Origin: Chara braunii
Taxonomy: Eukaryota; Streptophyta; Charophyceae; Charales; Characeae
Reading direction: 5' to 3'
DNA length: 63,626 nucleotides
Assembly: GCA_003427395.1 (NCBI GenBank)
Contig: BFEA01000035.1
Span: 2,479,892-2,543,517 of the forward strand
Shown here: one piece after another, positions 32,101 through 42,967 of the stretch
Layout of the letters: each line of letters begins with the position of its first letter
How positions within the stretch are numbered: position 1 is the stretch's first letter
The notes under the pieces: model-generated
Seen by the model: the letters and a program-made list of their open reading frames with translations, nothing else
Databases searched by the model: none
Told to the model about the DNA's origin: nothing
Position numbers and translations under genes: made by a program

Positions 32101-32689
32101 GGAACACATAGCAGAAGACCTATTTACCAGTTATAGAAGCTAAGATCGGTGGACTTGGGCAGAAACCTCTTCTTTCCCTCAAAAACAGGCTCTAAGCTCT
32201 CCACTTTGAGTCGGTGTCCATAGTCTATGTAGCCAGAAACCTGTGCAACATCAGAGACAACAGATTAGGGACTCTCTGAAGAAGCCACAAGTGCTATGGA
32301 TGACTTGGAATAGTGCGTCAATTTTCATCATTCAACGCAAACGTTGTGCTGCGGCTGCTGCCAAACAATGTGACGGCCTCAAGGAATCACCTGAAGTCAC
32401 TAGTATGCCTACTATATTTTCCACTTATTTTTCCTGCCAGCTTACGCTACGGCGCTTGCCATGCCATTTGCACAGCACTAAGAGGTGGCAAAAGTTGCTT
32501 CGCTTGTAGTCTCTGAGGCTCCTCATCGATCAAACTATGGCGAGCCTGCTGATAGGTGGATTTACTCAGTTTGTGGGGCTCTCTACTAGGACAAATGATA
32601 CAAAACAAACCTACAAAACTTAAACTGTGAAGCAAAACTACTAACAAAACCACAAAACTCAAGTCCTTGTTTCTGCTTGCTTGATGTCA
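32101..32689. other. No gene or repeat recognised
   Basis: This is mixed-composition sequence with only short frames on both strands. None shows a motif or repeats elsewhere in the window. Confidence 0.4.
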
Positions 32690-32930
32690 TGCTTCCCTTT
32701 CCCCCCCTCCCCTTTGATTCCTGCCTCCCTCCCTGCACATCTCCCTCCTTCTCTCCTTCCCTCCTTCCCTCCTTCCCTCCTTCCCTCCATCGCTCCCTCG
32801 CTCCCTCGCTCCCTCGCTCCCTCCCTGCCTCCCTGCCTCCCTCCCTCCCTCCCTCACTCACTCACTCACTCACTCACTCACTTACTCATTCAATCTCTCC
32901 CTTCACCTCCCCTTCCTCCCTGGCCTCCCA
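32690..32930. repeat. Pyrimidine microsatellite (CTCC/CTTC)n then (CTCA)n
   Basis: An almost uninterrupted pyrimidine tract on the plus strand passes into a CTCA repeat near 32850-32882. The Pro/Ser/Leu frames across it are artefacts. Confidence 0.92.
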
Positions 32931-33501
32931 CGCTGCTCTTCTTGATCTATGATACAATCGACTTGTGGGTAGCAGCATGGCAGGTTACCTCAATGCTAAA
33001 CACTTTAAATAATAACATCAAATTTTGTCATTTGAGGCTCAATGTGCAGCTTGTAATGAACCCAGTCTGGCAGATACTCAGAAGTCGTCAAACATCAGTA
33101 GTCTCATTATCTGCATCAAAGTCTCCAAATCGTGAAGTGATATCTCAAACAGTATCTCATTACCATCACAAGAAGAGAGTAGAGTGGGGGAACAGACAAC
33201 GGAGAAGATGAAAGATCACACAGTAATCCCTTCTGACCCCTCTCCTTCTCCGGGCTTCTTTCCTCTCCTCGTCAACAATGATAATAAGTTTATTCCTGAT
33301 CACACACAATAGTGCCACGTGGCACTTTACCTCATGAAGATCATGACGACATAGCAGATTCCCGTGACGACGTAAACCTCAGGTGAGTACCCGACCTCCT
33401 TCATCCACAGATCCCGATCTTCCTCCTCCTCGCAACCAGTCACCTCATGTAGACAGCGTGGACAATGCCACGTCAACGGTCGAAACAGGTGGCATGTGCC
33501 A

Positions 33502-33745
33502 CATCAGCAATGGAGACCAGAGGTAGCACCTCGTCAGCATGCAATGTAGACCAGAGGTAGTGCCACATCAGCATGCAATGTAGACCAGAGATAGCACCAC
33601 ATCAGCATGCAATGTAGACCAGAGGTAGCGCCACATCAGCACGCAATGTAGACCAGAGGTAGCNCCACATCAGCATGCAATGTAGACCAGAAGTAGCGCC
33701 ACATCAGCATGCAATGTAGACCAGAGGTAGCGCCACATCAGCATG
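33502..33745. repeat. 34-bp minisatellite, about seven units
   Basis: Units begin at 33536, 33570, 33604, 33638, 33672, 33706 and 33740 (core GCAATGTAGACCAGAGGTAG), with a diverged unit before them. The units abut directly with no spacers. A looser CCAGCGTC(T/G)AG motif continues at 33830-33900. Confidence 0.95.
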
Positions 33746-33900
33746 CCCCCTCAGCAAGCCTGGCGCACAATGCAGAAAGCGCCAGCATGCTGTCTCCACC
33801 TCGTGCCGTCGTCCGCATCGCCAATGCACAGCCAGCGTCTAGCCAGCGTCGAGCCAGCACAATGCCAGCATCTAGTCAAAGTCGAGCCAGCGTCAATACA

Positions 33901-34509
33901 GCATAGCAAGACTGAATGCTTGACTCACTCGAGGCAAGCCTTAAGTAACAGTTGTCGAGGCTGTCTGGCCTCGGTTGCTTTTCCCACAGTCGTCCAGATT
34001 GACTCACAGCTGAGGGCCCGGATTGTACAGTTACAGACTTCTCCCTTGGACCTGATGCTGTCTGGGTACCTGCACACAGACACGTGTGTGTGCTTGACCT
34101 GTGGCCTGGGCTAGGTACCTTTGGACTTTGACTGTTGGATTCCCGACAGTTGACCAAAGTCAAATGTCACATGTCCAGGCCCTGAGTCTTTGTTTGGGGT
34201 CCTTTTTGCCCCCGTTTCGGCCTGGGCTGAGGGCGGCCGAGTTGGCCCTGAGTCTTTCCACGAGACAAGTGACATGGGTTATTGCAAGCTCATAACCAGT
34301 CCCGATAGATCATGCTCCATGAGGCCTGAAAGCAAAGATTACCATCACAAGTAGACTGTAGACATTCGGAGGATCAAGAGGAATCAGGCCTGACAGCTTA
34401 TGCTCAGCAGCCTATAGGAGAAATTTAGTTTTGGCCCTTTTGGGTCCTTTTTTTTTTTTTTTTTTCCCAGGTCAACAAGCATCTGTCATCACGTGGTCCA
34501 CACACAGAC
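33901..34509. other. No gene recognised; CAG/CTG-rich transposon-like sequence
   Basis: Mixed sequence with a T-run at 34451-34465. I find no repeat partner in the window and no coding signal. Confidence 0.4.
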
Positions 34510-34605
34510 AGGCGTTGCAAGCTCAGCAGCCCCCCCTGATAGTGTTGCAGGCACTCCAAACAGACAGGAGTTGATGATTCGGCGCATCTGAGAGGTGCTC
34601 ACTTA
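34510..34605 (-). repeat. Inverted copy of the start of family F
   Basis: The reverse complement reads GTCTAAGTGAGCACCT ... TTTGGAGTGCCTGCA ... CAGGGGGGG, matching 24441-24520 in order (GTCTGAGTGAGCACCT ... TTGGAGTGCCTGCA). It lies about 10 kb from F1 and opposite in direction. A GT-rich microsatellite follows at 34660-34815. Confidence 0.65.
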
Positions 34606-34842
34606 GACAAAAAAGAAAGAGGGAAAGTAAGACAGAAGCCGGAAATAAGTTATACACACATGATTGTGTTCATGTATGTGGGCATGCACTTGTGTGTGTG
34701 TGGATGAATGTGTGTGTGGGTGTGTGTGTCTGTGTGAGTCTGTGTGTGGGTGTGTGTGGGTGTGTGTGGATGCATGTGTATGGGTGTGTCTTTGCATGTG
34801 TTGGGGGGGCGGGGGGGGAGGAGATGGGGAGGAGGTCCTGTG

Positions 34843-35480
34843 GAAAGAGGCCTTTTGCCTCGCTGCCTTGTGCCTTGTGCAGTGTTTCCTCACTGCCGTC
34901 GTGCCTGCCCCTGCCTGGCTGCCTCATTGGATCGCTCGTTGCTGCCTTGTACCCTGCTGCTCATAGTGTCGCCCTGCTGCTTGCCTTGTTCTTTTTTGCC
35001 CACCCACCTGTCCGTGCCCTCTAGCATATATGCCTTGTTGCTGCTTGTTGTCCAGTGCCTTGTCACCTTGCCCTTGTCTTGCAGCTTGTGACATCACCTG
35101 CTGGCCATCCACTTACAACAGGGGCTAAAGGAGTTCTTGACTAGAAATGTCAAAAATATGGGGATTTTGCCGATTGTTGAGTGTCCAGCTTCCTAATGAG
35201 TCCGTGGAAGTCCCATGAAAGAGTCCGTCATTAATAGTCTCATTATCCTTTTTCAGTCTTGCACTTGTACTTTTCCTGTCTTGCCCTCTTCCTTCGGGTC
35301 TGCTATAGCAAAATTTGGGTGTACGACTTCGAGGATTGTCTTCTGACTTGACACACTCAGATGCTTGGTTTCCTCCTGAGGTGTTGTGATGATATGGTGC
35401 ATGATCTCCCTGCTGAGGATAAACTTGCATGCACACCCAAGCACCCAACCATGTACAACCACCCACCCACCCACCCACAC
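34843..35480 (+). repeat. Repeat family F, copy F2 (empty site for the solo LTR)
   Basis: It has a GC/T-rich body with TGCTTGCCTTGT words, then CACTTACAACAGGGGCTAAAG ... AAATATGGGGATTTT near 35110-35160. The module CACTCAGATGC ... CCTGAGGTGTTGTGATGATATGGTGC follows at 35354-35400, then a CCCA/CA microsatellite. In F1 the same place is split by the solo LTR at 25492-26704. Confidence 0.65.
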
Positions 35481-35749
35481 ACACACACAAGCATCCTTTT
35501 GTTTCATGTTTCTTACCGAGTATGTTCTTTACATGATCCACTATGTGTGCACTGTGCTCCTTTCCACGACACTGTGTTCTCCAACTTCTCCTCCATTCGC
35601 CACTGCAGTAAGACACATTGAGATGTGCCACAGTTCCTGTTTATTCAAAGTGCCTGCAACACTATTAGGGGGACTGTTGTGCTCAGGATGCCCGTGCCTC
35701 CGTGTTCCCTGGTGTTGACTGATATTCAAAGCGACTCCCTCACTCTTGC

Positions 35750-36025
35750 TGTTGGCGTGGACCTACAGTCTGCAGGTTCCTACTCGTTGCATAATTAGGC
35801 GACAGTCCACCTTGGTTCGTGCTGTATGTGTGGACTTCCTGCCAGACCTAGCCTGCTGCTTGGTGCCCTCTCCACCTATCTTGCAGAGTCTTCCTGCCCT
35901 ATTTTTTGCTTGGTTTTGCTGCTTCCCTGCAGAGTTCTACTTGTCATGTAAGTAGGTGATAGTTCACTTCGGGTGCATGCTGTATGTGTGGACTTCCCTG
36001 TCAGTGCTTCCCTGTTACTTGGTGC
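35750..36025 (+). repeat. Repeat family F, copy F3 left half, with a 158-bp tandem duplication
   Basis: GCTGTATGTGTGGACTTCC occurs at 35821 and 35979, and the following CTTGGTGC at 35859 and 36018. The first unit continues into CCTCTCCAC...CTTGCAGAG. In the second unit element B interrupts exactly there, and the sequence resumes at 44080. Confidence 0.8.
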
Positions 36026-37142
36026 TGCAATGACTTGCTGATTTCTGCTGCCGAGCTTGACTGCGAGGCTGTACACTAACCCATAGGTTAGATTCGTAAT
36101 TTTGTTTGGCTGAGGGCTAACCCAGAGACCTGCCTGTAAGGAAATTCGTGAGGGACAGATCTGCAAATCCGGGAAAATACAGGCCCGGTACTAACCGAAT
36201 TCCTACAGCTACCCTAACTGCCGATAGCAGGCCCGGGCTACCCCTAGGACAGACAGGCCCTAAGTGGCCTATACTGCTAGACGGTCCTATAGCCTATAGC
36301 CGGGTCCCGTAGAGGCTGGAAGGCCGAAACAGCAACGGTATCGGTCGGTCAGTCAGTCCGGTCTAGGTCTAGGGTAGGTTAGCGCGTCTATAAATAGTTT
36401 GGGAAAATCGGTTCAGGGCTTTTGGCAATTCATTTTCGCGTGACCTCGTTCGTGGCCAACCAAGTGTTGCAGCGCTNAAAGTCTACAGCGGCACCTGAGA
36501 CTTCAGCTACGTGAGGCAGCCATAGCCAGCCTTGGAGAGACNNCCATAGCTGGGGCCAGTCTCAGCGCATCTACCCTCTGGGGGTATCTGCGTCAGGCAG
36601 GGCTATACTGAGGCTCTTCGTTGGGTACNTGTGGGCGCTGCTGCTACGGTAGCAGCTAGGCAGCCATAGCTGCCTTCTTCTTCGTCANAGTGACTCATCG
36701 GCACTGAGGACTACATCGCAGTTCATGATCTTCATCTGGGTGGATGGCGCTGGCCTCTGGGAGGCTGTTTCAGTGTAGCGCTGGACTNTGAGANTGGAGA
36801 AGTGGGTGTGTGTGTGATTCTGGAATGGCGAGACACTGGGTTAAACTCTGTATCGATAATTGGGGTTAATTGCGTTGAGTTGGCTCATCATCAGTGTTAT
36901 ATTTCCGATTGTGATCTTCGCAGTGTCATCTTGTGATTGGTTGTTGGGAGTTTGTCAGAGAGAGAGAAACACTGTGTGTATTCTCCCCATCTGTGCATGG
37001 TTGCTATTCCGCTGCTTATCTCTGGTCTGTGTACAGTTTGGACTCTGTCTCTCCTCCCCTTTGTCTTGTGCATGTATGGGCATGTGTGAGATACCTTGTG
37101 TGTGAGTGGCAAGAAAATTGTCAGGCAACCAAGTTCATAACA
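36026..37142 (+). repeat. Element B 5' LTR
   Basis: It begins TGCAATGACTTG and ends TTCATAACA, two bases before the primer site. About a dozen differences from the 3' LTR fall in the first 320 bp, after which the two copies are nearly identical and share Ns. Confidence 0.9.
36389..36396 (+). promoter_or_regulatory. LTR TATA box (TATAAATA)
   Basis: TCTATAAATAG lies about 365 bp into the 5' LTR and is repeated at 43331-43338 in the 3' LTR. Its position fits the U3/R promoter of an LTR element, so transcription would start about 30 bp downstream. Confidence 0.65.
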
Positions 37143-37144
37143 GT

Positions 37145-37156
37145 TGGTATCGGAGC
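37145..37156 (+). other. Element B primer binding site (initiator tRNA-Met)
   Basis: TGGTATCGGAGC differs at one position from TGGTATCAGAGC, the usual complement of the 3' end of plant initiator tRNA-Met. It is identical to the element C site. Confidence 0.85.
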
Positions 37157-38661
37157 GGAGATTGGACTTGGAGCACTGAGGGTTGAGCGCAACAGAGGCA
37201 CCTGCTCCATGTTGAAGCTTCATCTCCAGTGAAGATATAGAGAGAGGAGCAAGTATACGAGCGGTGAATCCAGAGATTCAGTGTGTGATTGATCAGGCGC
37301 CCTGAGCCTGTCTGAGTGCCTGACAAGATTTGGCGAGAACAGGGGTATTTCGCCATCCACCCTTCTGAGCCCAGTTGAGGACTGAGTCCAGGGTGGCGAA
37401 TTACACCCTAATCCAGTGATACCTGGGTGGCGGCATCAAACCCAGTATAGCGCTGAGGGAGAATTGATCGCAGGATCAATCTCTTGCTGAATTAGGCCTA
37501 TTCAGGGCTAAATTTAGCACCAGCGGCTTACCTCTGCAGTGGCGAGATATCTTCAGGAGAGTTTTCCATCGCCATTGAGCCAGATTCAGTGAATCTGATC
37601 GTGGGGCTTGAATCGCCACAGGGTACTGAGCAAGATCAACAAGTTTCAGGAGATTCTGCTCGTGGAGATCAGTGGAGGAGTGTCTGCAAGCAAGTGGCGA
37701 GATCAGGGTTCTATCAGCCATAGCCAGAACTTCATCATCCACTGGGGCAAACACTTCAAGTGAGTGTGTTCCGTGTAAATCCCTGAGTAGCGATNAGTTT
37801 AGGATCAGTAGAGTCTGAATTGATGGTCTGTCTGTCAGTAGGGTCTCAATTTTGAAATTGTCAGACTGCAAGACAGCCATAGCCATCTTCTTCCTCCCTA
37901 CCCTGACCCATATCTCACCATCTGTTGACCCTTTCTGACTCAAATTTGCTCTGGGACTGTATGATAGTATTGCGCTGCACCCTGTATGATCATTCTGTGA
38001 CTTCTGTACAGAAAAAGTAGTGATACAGTGAATCTTAGTTTTGCGCTGAGTCTATTTTTAGTCTGTGCTGCCTAGGGTCAGTCAGAACTTAGATTCTGTC
38101 AGTCAGAATTCAAGTCTGTTAGTCTGGGGTGAATCGCAATTCAGTATTTGTCAGTTGCGCTAAAGCGCTGGCCCAAAATTAGTGAAATTGAGTAGTTACA
38201 GGGAAATACTGAAAATCGCTGTATCAGTGGGTATTTTTGTTGATGTCAACACTGGCGAAATTTGAGTTTGGGGCTGTTAGGGTCTAGTCTACTGCATCGC
38301 TACTACTTGGTGCTCGGTTTTAGTGAGTTCTTGCCTGTATCTGTCTCTCCCATTGACTGTCCTTGTTTTTTGATGGGCTCTGGAATGTTAGTGATCCCTG
38401 GAATGCACTGAAAGTGTCTGTTTCAACTTCAGTGATGGTTCAGTGTCAGGTATAGGAAATCGTTAGTGAATGATTTTACTGGACTTTCAGTCTGTCTGAT
38501 TACTGACCCCAGTGATTGTATTCTAACCCTAACCGCTTGTGCCTATTAACCCACCTTACCCTGTGAATTGATGCTGCAGCGATTTCTGAGTGTCTGAGTG
38601 GATTGTAAATCGTTGCACCTCTTGTTGTCTAACCTGTTGTTAATTGTTTCTGAAAGGGAAA
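37157..38661 (+). other. Element B leader, no gene seen
   Basis: This is a 1.5-kb untranslated leader between primer site and gag ATG, with no long sense frame. A minus-strand frame at 37476-37943 contains an N and no motif. Confidence 0.6.
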
Positions 38662-39225
38662 ATGACTAACACTGCTAAATCGGGTGAGGGGCAGGTAGAA
38701 GTTGTGGTCGAGGAGGAAGGGAAACCTTCCCCCTCTACTCCTCTCCCTCCTCCTCTCACCCCTGCGCAGCGACGAAAGAGAGAAATTGAGGAAAAGTTGC
38801 GAGAGCAACAGGCGCTACTCGCAGAGGCTGAGAGACAAGAGGCAGCTGAATTGGAAGCTGCAACAGATGCCTCCCGCAAAAAGTTTATGCTGCAGCAAGC
38901 TGAGAAGACTGTTTCAGAAGCGGCCTTTGCACATGCAGGGTGTGAAACAACTTCTGATTCAGGATCCCCGCCTGGTACACCGCCATATGGGACTGCATCA
39001 ACTGCTGTTTCAGATGTTGCAGCGGCCATGCAGCAGTTGCAGACTGCGCTGGGAGCCTTCCAGAAGGCCGGGTCTTCCTCCAGCACAGCCTCCAGCAGCC
39101 AGGGGAAGAGCAAGGGACGTCGCTCTTCTACCCCTGCCCGACGCCCTAACCTGCCACGCGACGTCTGTTTTCCAACAGACCCCCTGAATCCCAACACTCT
39201 CCCCTGGCATGATTTGAAAATCTAG
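38662..39225 (+). CDS. Element B gag N-terminal part (187 aa)
   Basis: The ATG at 38662 starts a protein with a Pro/Ser-rich beginning, a charged coiled coil (residues about 40-95, Glu/Arg/Gln/Ala-rich), an Ala/Gln helix (about 125-145) and a Ser/Lys/Arg-rich C-terminus ending at TAG 39225. No capsid fold can be seen. Just downstream, in another frame (39228-39330), a knuckle-like CLRCEGQH motif and a later Cys appear, so gag probably continued there. The capsid either was deleted or is absent in this lineage. It would assemble the particle. Confidence 0.65.
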   Translation: MTNTAKSGEGQVEVVVEEEGKPSPSTPLPPPLTPAQRRKREIEEKLREQQALLAEAERQEAAELEAATDASRKKFMLQQAEKTVSEAAFAHAGCETTSDSGSPPGTPPYGTASTAVSDVAAAMQQLQTALGAFQKAGSSSSTASSSQGKSKGRRSSTPARRPNLPRDVCFPTDPLNPNTLPWHDLKI

Positions 39226-40114
39226 GAGGGAGTGTGGAGAAAAAGGAAAGAGAGAGGGGTCTGTTTGAGGTGTGAGGGGCAGCACTTTCTCAAGATTGTC
39301 CCTACATGCCAAGTCCAGCTCAGTCAAAAAACTAAAGCTGACCCTGGAGACTGCAGTTCCCTCCAGTGCTGCTTGTGTACCTGCTGATGTCAGTGCGCCT
39401 GCAGCAGCTTCAGTTGAGACTTCTCTTGACCATCCCAGTGTGGGGACTGCGCGGGCAGCATCCTTCTGTTATGAGGATCCTGACCCGGATCAGGAACCGG
39501 AGCAGTCTGAGCTTCAGGCTATTGCTGCATTTTTCTTTCATATGAAAGAACAAAGGCGAAGCAAATCTGATCTCATCCTACTTCGGCCCCTGATCAACCA
39601 CAGCCGGATCAAGGGGCTGCTGGACTGTGGAGCCACTAGGAACTCCATGTCCCCCAGTGCAGTCAAGAAACTGCATCTGGGCATGAAATTTGTGCAGCTG
39701 CAGCAACCGCTGCAGGTTAGGATAGGTGACTCCACTGTACTAACCATCAGGGAGAAGGTCAGGGGTATCCCTGTTACCTTCGACAGCGCTGGAGAAGTCA
39801 GACATACTCTGAACTTCTACATCTTCCCTGATTTGCCCTTTGATCTGGTGTTCTCCATGCAGTGGTTGAAAGCAGTCAACCCAAGGATCGATTGGCAGAT
39901 CCCCAAGGTTGAGCTGCCTAACAGCAAGGGGGTGTATCAGCCATGCATGATTGCAGCTGAACACCACCCTAAGTCTTCATGCTTCTGCCTGAGAGCGAGG
40001 GAGTTTTACGCTCTCCCTCGCCAGTATGACCATGAGCGTCTGTTCCTAGCTCTGGTCAAGCAAACAGACGCTCCCACTGTTGTCTGTCCTCCTGAGATAC
40101 AGCAGGTAGTTGAC
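39226..40114 (+). CDS. Element B knuckle remnant and protease region (5' of gap)
   Basis: The open frame from 39272 reaches the gap at 40115. A retropepsin motif sits in the middle (GLLDCGATRNSMS; the usual D-S/T-G is DCG here). The FPDLPFDLVFSMQWL segment is the second conserved protease part (normally with I/V-LG-x-DWL). The conserved linker before RT begins after that. The protease would cut Gag-Pol. The Cys in the active-site triplet may be inactivating or lineage-specific. Confidence 0.72.
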
Positions 40115-40439
40115 NNNNNNNNNNNNNNNNNNNNNNNNNNNNNNNNNNNNNNNNNNNNNNNNNNNNNNNNNNNNNNNNNNNNNNNNNNNNNNNNNNNNNN
40201 NNNNNNNNNNNNNNNNNNNNNNNNNNNNNNNNNNNNNNNNNNNNNNNNNNNNNNNNNNNNNNNNNNNNNNNNNNNNNNNNNNNNNNNNNNNNNNNNNNNN
40301 NNNNNNNNNNNNNNNNNNNNNNNNNNNNNNNNNNNNNNNNNNNNNNNNNNNNNNNNNNNNNNNNNNNNNNNNNNNNNNNNNNNNNNNNNNNNNNNNNNNN
40401 NNNNNNNNNNNNNNNNNNNNNNNNNNNNNNNNNNNNNNN
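40115..40439. other. Assembly gap of 325 N inside pol
   Basis: Unsequenced bases lie between the protease-RT linker and the RT palm. RT motifs upstream of the catalytic site are missing for this reason, not necessarily by deletion. Confidence 0.98.
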
Positions 40440-42934
40440 CAGATTGAGATGGCAAAGGAGGATGTCTACAAGACAGCCTTCAAGACCAAATATGGTACTT
40501 ACGAGTATCTGGTCATGCCATTCGGACTTTGCAATGCACCTGGCACATTCCAGACAGAGATGCACCGCATCTTCAGGCCTTACCTGGATAAGTTTATGGT
40601 TGTCTACCTAGATGATATCCTGGTATTCAGCAAAACTACCAGGGAACATGCGGAGCACCTGGCTCTCGTTCTTCAGTCGTTACGTGACCGCCACTATAAG
40701 ATTAACAAATAAAAGTCCTCTTTTGGGCTTCCCTCTGTTATCTATCTGGGTCATGTAATCCTGGAGATGGTCTGGCTCCTGAAGCAGCCAAAATTGTTGC
40801 TATTCAGGACTGGCCACAACCTCAAACAGTGAGAGATGTTCGGTCCTTCTTGGGTCTGGCCTCATACTACTGAAAGTTCGTCAGGAACTTTTATGCCGTG
40901 GCTGCACCCCTGAATAACCTCACAAAGAAAAACACTCCCTTTCTTTGGTCCCTTCACTGTCAGATGGCCTTCGCACGACTCATACAGACCTTGACTCGTG
41001 CCCCTGTATTGAAGCTACCTGACCCCACTTTGCCTTTTGTCCTGACTACTGACGCCAGTTAGTATGGCATTGGGGCAGTGCTTCAACATGATAATGGGAA
41101 TGGTCTACGTCTCGTGGAGTACATGAGCAAGAAGATCAAAACCCAAAAGCTTCAGGACTCCACCTACGAGAAAGAGCTGTATGCTCTTGTCAGTGCCCTA
41201 AAGCATTGGAAGCACTTTTTCCTGCGAAGACACTTCAAGATCTTCTCAGATCATTCCACCCTGCAGTGGTTGAAGTTCCAGGGAGAGTTAAAAGACAAGC
41301 TGACACGATACATTCAGTTCATTGACATGTTTGACTTTGAACTGAAGCATAAGAAGGGCTGCTACAATAAGGTAGTTGATGCCCTCTCTCGTAGGCGTGA
41401 CTCTTTTGCATTGATCTCCTCGACTCACTCCTTTGGAGAGGAGACCCGTCAGACCATTGCTCGCTTACTACCTCAAGACCCGACTTATGGACCCATTGTC
41501 AGGAACTTGCAAGCTGATCCTAATTCTGAACCTGGTTATGCGATGAGTTCAGATCTGCTGTATACCTACAACAGAGGGGAGGAGCGCTTATGCATTCCTG
41601 AGGACCGGCAACTTAGGACATTGCTGACGTTAGAATGCCATGATGCGCGTGGACACTTTGGGTTCCTAAAGTCGTATGCAGCCTTGTCGCAACGCTTCTT
41701 CTGGAAGGAGATGCGGAGTGAGATGCTACGCTATGTGGAAACCTGTGAGCTATGTCAGAGGAACAAGGTTCAGCGGAAACCTCCTCTAGGACTGCTCAAA
41801 CCCCTACCCATATCTGATGGTCCTGCTCAGTCTGTGTCCATTGACTTCACAGATTTAGGCAAGACCACCCCTCGTGGCATGCGTCAGGTTATGGTCTGCG
41901 TGGACAGGTTCTCCAAATACGCAGAGTTCATCACCTTACCAGAGGTGGCGAGGGTCCCGGCTGTGAGAGCAGCCTTTTCTGAGAGGTGGGTCACTCACCA
42001 TGGGCCGCCCACTTCCATAGTCAGTGATCGAGATCCCCGATTTTGCAGCGAAGAGTGGCAGTCCTACTGCAAGGACTATCTGCACTCTCTCGTGGACATG
42101 ACTTCTGGTCGACATCCTGAAGCCAATGGTCAGGCTGAAGTGATGAACCAAGTCCTGTTCCAGCTATTACATCATGTCATTTTGCCAGATCAACAGGACT
42201 GGGATCTCCATCTGGCTCGTGCACAACTTATGCATAATATGTCTATCCATTCCTCGACTGGGTTCAGTCCTTATCGATTACACTGGGGACGTGAGCCACG
42301 TCAGCCTCTCGATGATATCATCGACAAGGCTAAGACAGATCTGACACCAGGCACAACAGAGTTCACCAGACGCTATCGTCTTGATGTGGAAAGAGCGCGA
42401 GCGAACTTGTTCAAAGCCCAGAAGGCCATGATTGAACAAGCTAACCGCCATCGCAGACCTTCCCCCATTCGCACTGGTGAATATGTCTGGGTAGCCAGTT
42501 CAAATTTGTCGAGGGAGGAGGATATTTCTCCCAAGCTGTTGCCTAAGTACTTGGGTCCGTAGCAGGTGTTAGATACAGTAGGGGCTGATCCTTTTGGTCC
42601 GTCATACACCATTGACGTCCCTCTGCATCTATGTACCTATCCGGTCTTCCATGCATCTAAGCTGCTTCCCTTCACTCCAGCTGATGCATTCCCTGACCGG
42701 CCCCCTCAGTGGGGTCCACCAATCCCTGGTAAGGGATATAATGTGGAGTCCATTGAGGATGAGTGGGGCACTGGCCCCAACCGGCAGTATCTTGTGAAGT
42801 TTGCCTTCCAACCTCCGACTGAGAACCGGTGGTATTACAGGAAGGGTCTTCTCAAGACAGCAAAGTCTATTGTGCTGTGGTATGAAGCGGCTCAGAAGGG
42901 TAACCTTCGTCGTTCACCTCGCCTGCACCCCTAG
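40440..42934 (+). pseudogene. Element B RT, RNase H, integrase, chromodomain (broken)
   Basis: RT palm is seen right after the gap, with [13 protein letters not shown] and catalytic [11 protein letters not shown] at 40710, a frameshift near 40755, and further stops near 40872 and 41060 break RT and the start of RNase H. From 41078 a 494-codon frame holds RNase H (YEKELY, SDHSTLQW), the integrase HHCC finger (ECHDARGHFG ... CELCQRN) and the DDE core (IDFTDL, SDRDPRF, NGQAEVMNQ). A TAG at 42560 separates the GPY/F-like segment and a C-terminal chromodomain-type module (YLVKF ... WYYRKGL) ending at 42934. Chromodomains direct integration to heterochromatin. Confidence 0.9.
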
Positions 42935-42952
42935 CTCGGAGGTCCTCGCTCC

Positions 42953-42965
42953 CGGGGAGGGTAAG
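42953..42965 (+). other. Element B polypurine tract
   Basis: GGGGAGGGTAAG precedes the 3' LTR by two bases and would prime plus-strand DNA synthesis. Confidence 0.7.
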
Positions 42966-42967
42966 CC

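Noticed and set aside
32586-33211. ORFs with Ser/Pro or Glu/Gly/Arg repeats
   Set aside because: They are direct translations of the CTCC/CTTC and CTCA microsatellite.
33502-33745. Regular 34-bp repeats resembling a CRISPR array
   Set aside because: Units abut without unique spacers, there are no cas genes, and the context is eukaryotic. It is a minisatellite.
34603-34966. Cys/Val or Thr/His-rich ORFs
   Set aside because: They are translations of a GT-rich microsatellite.
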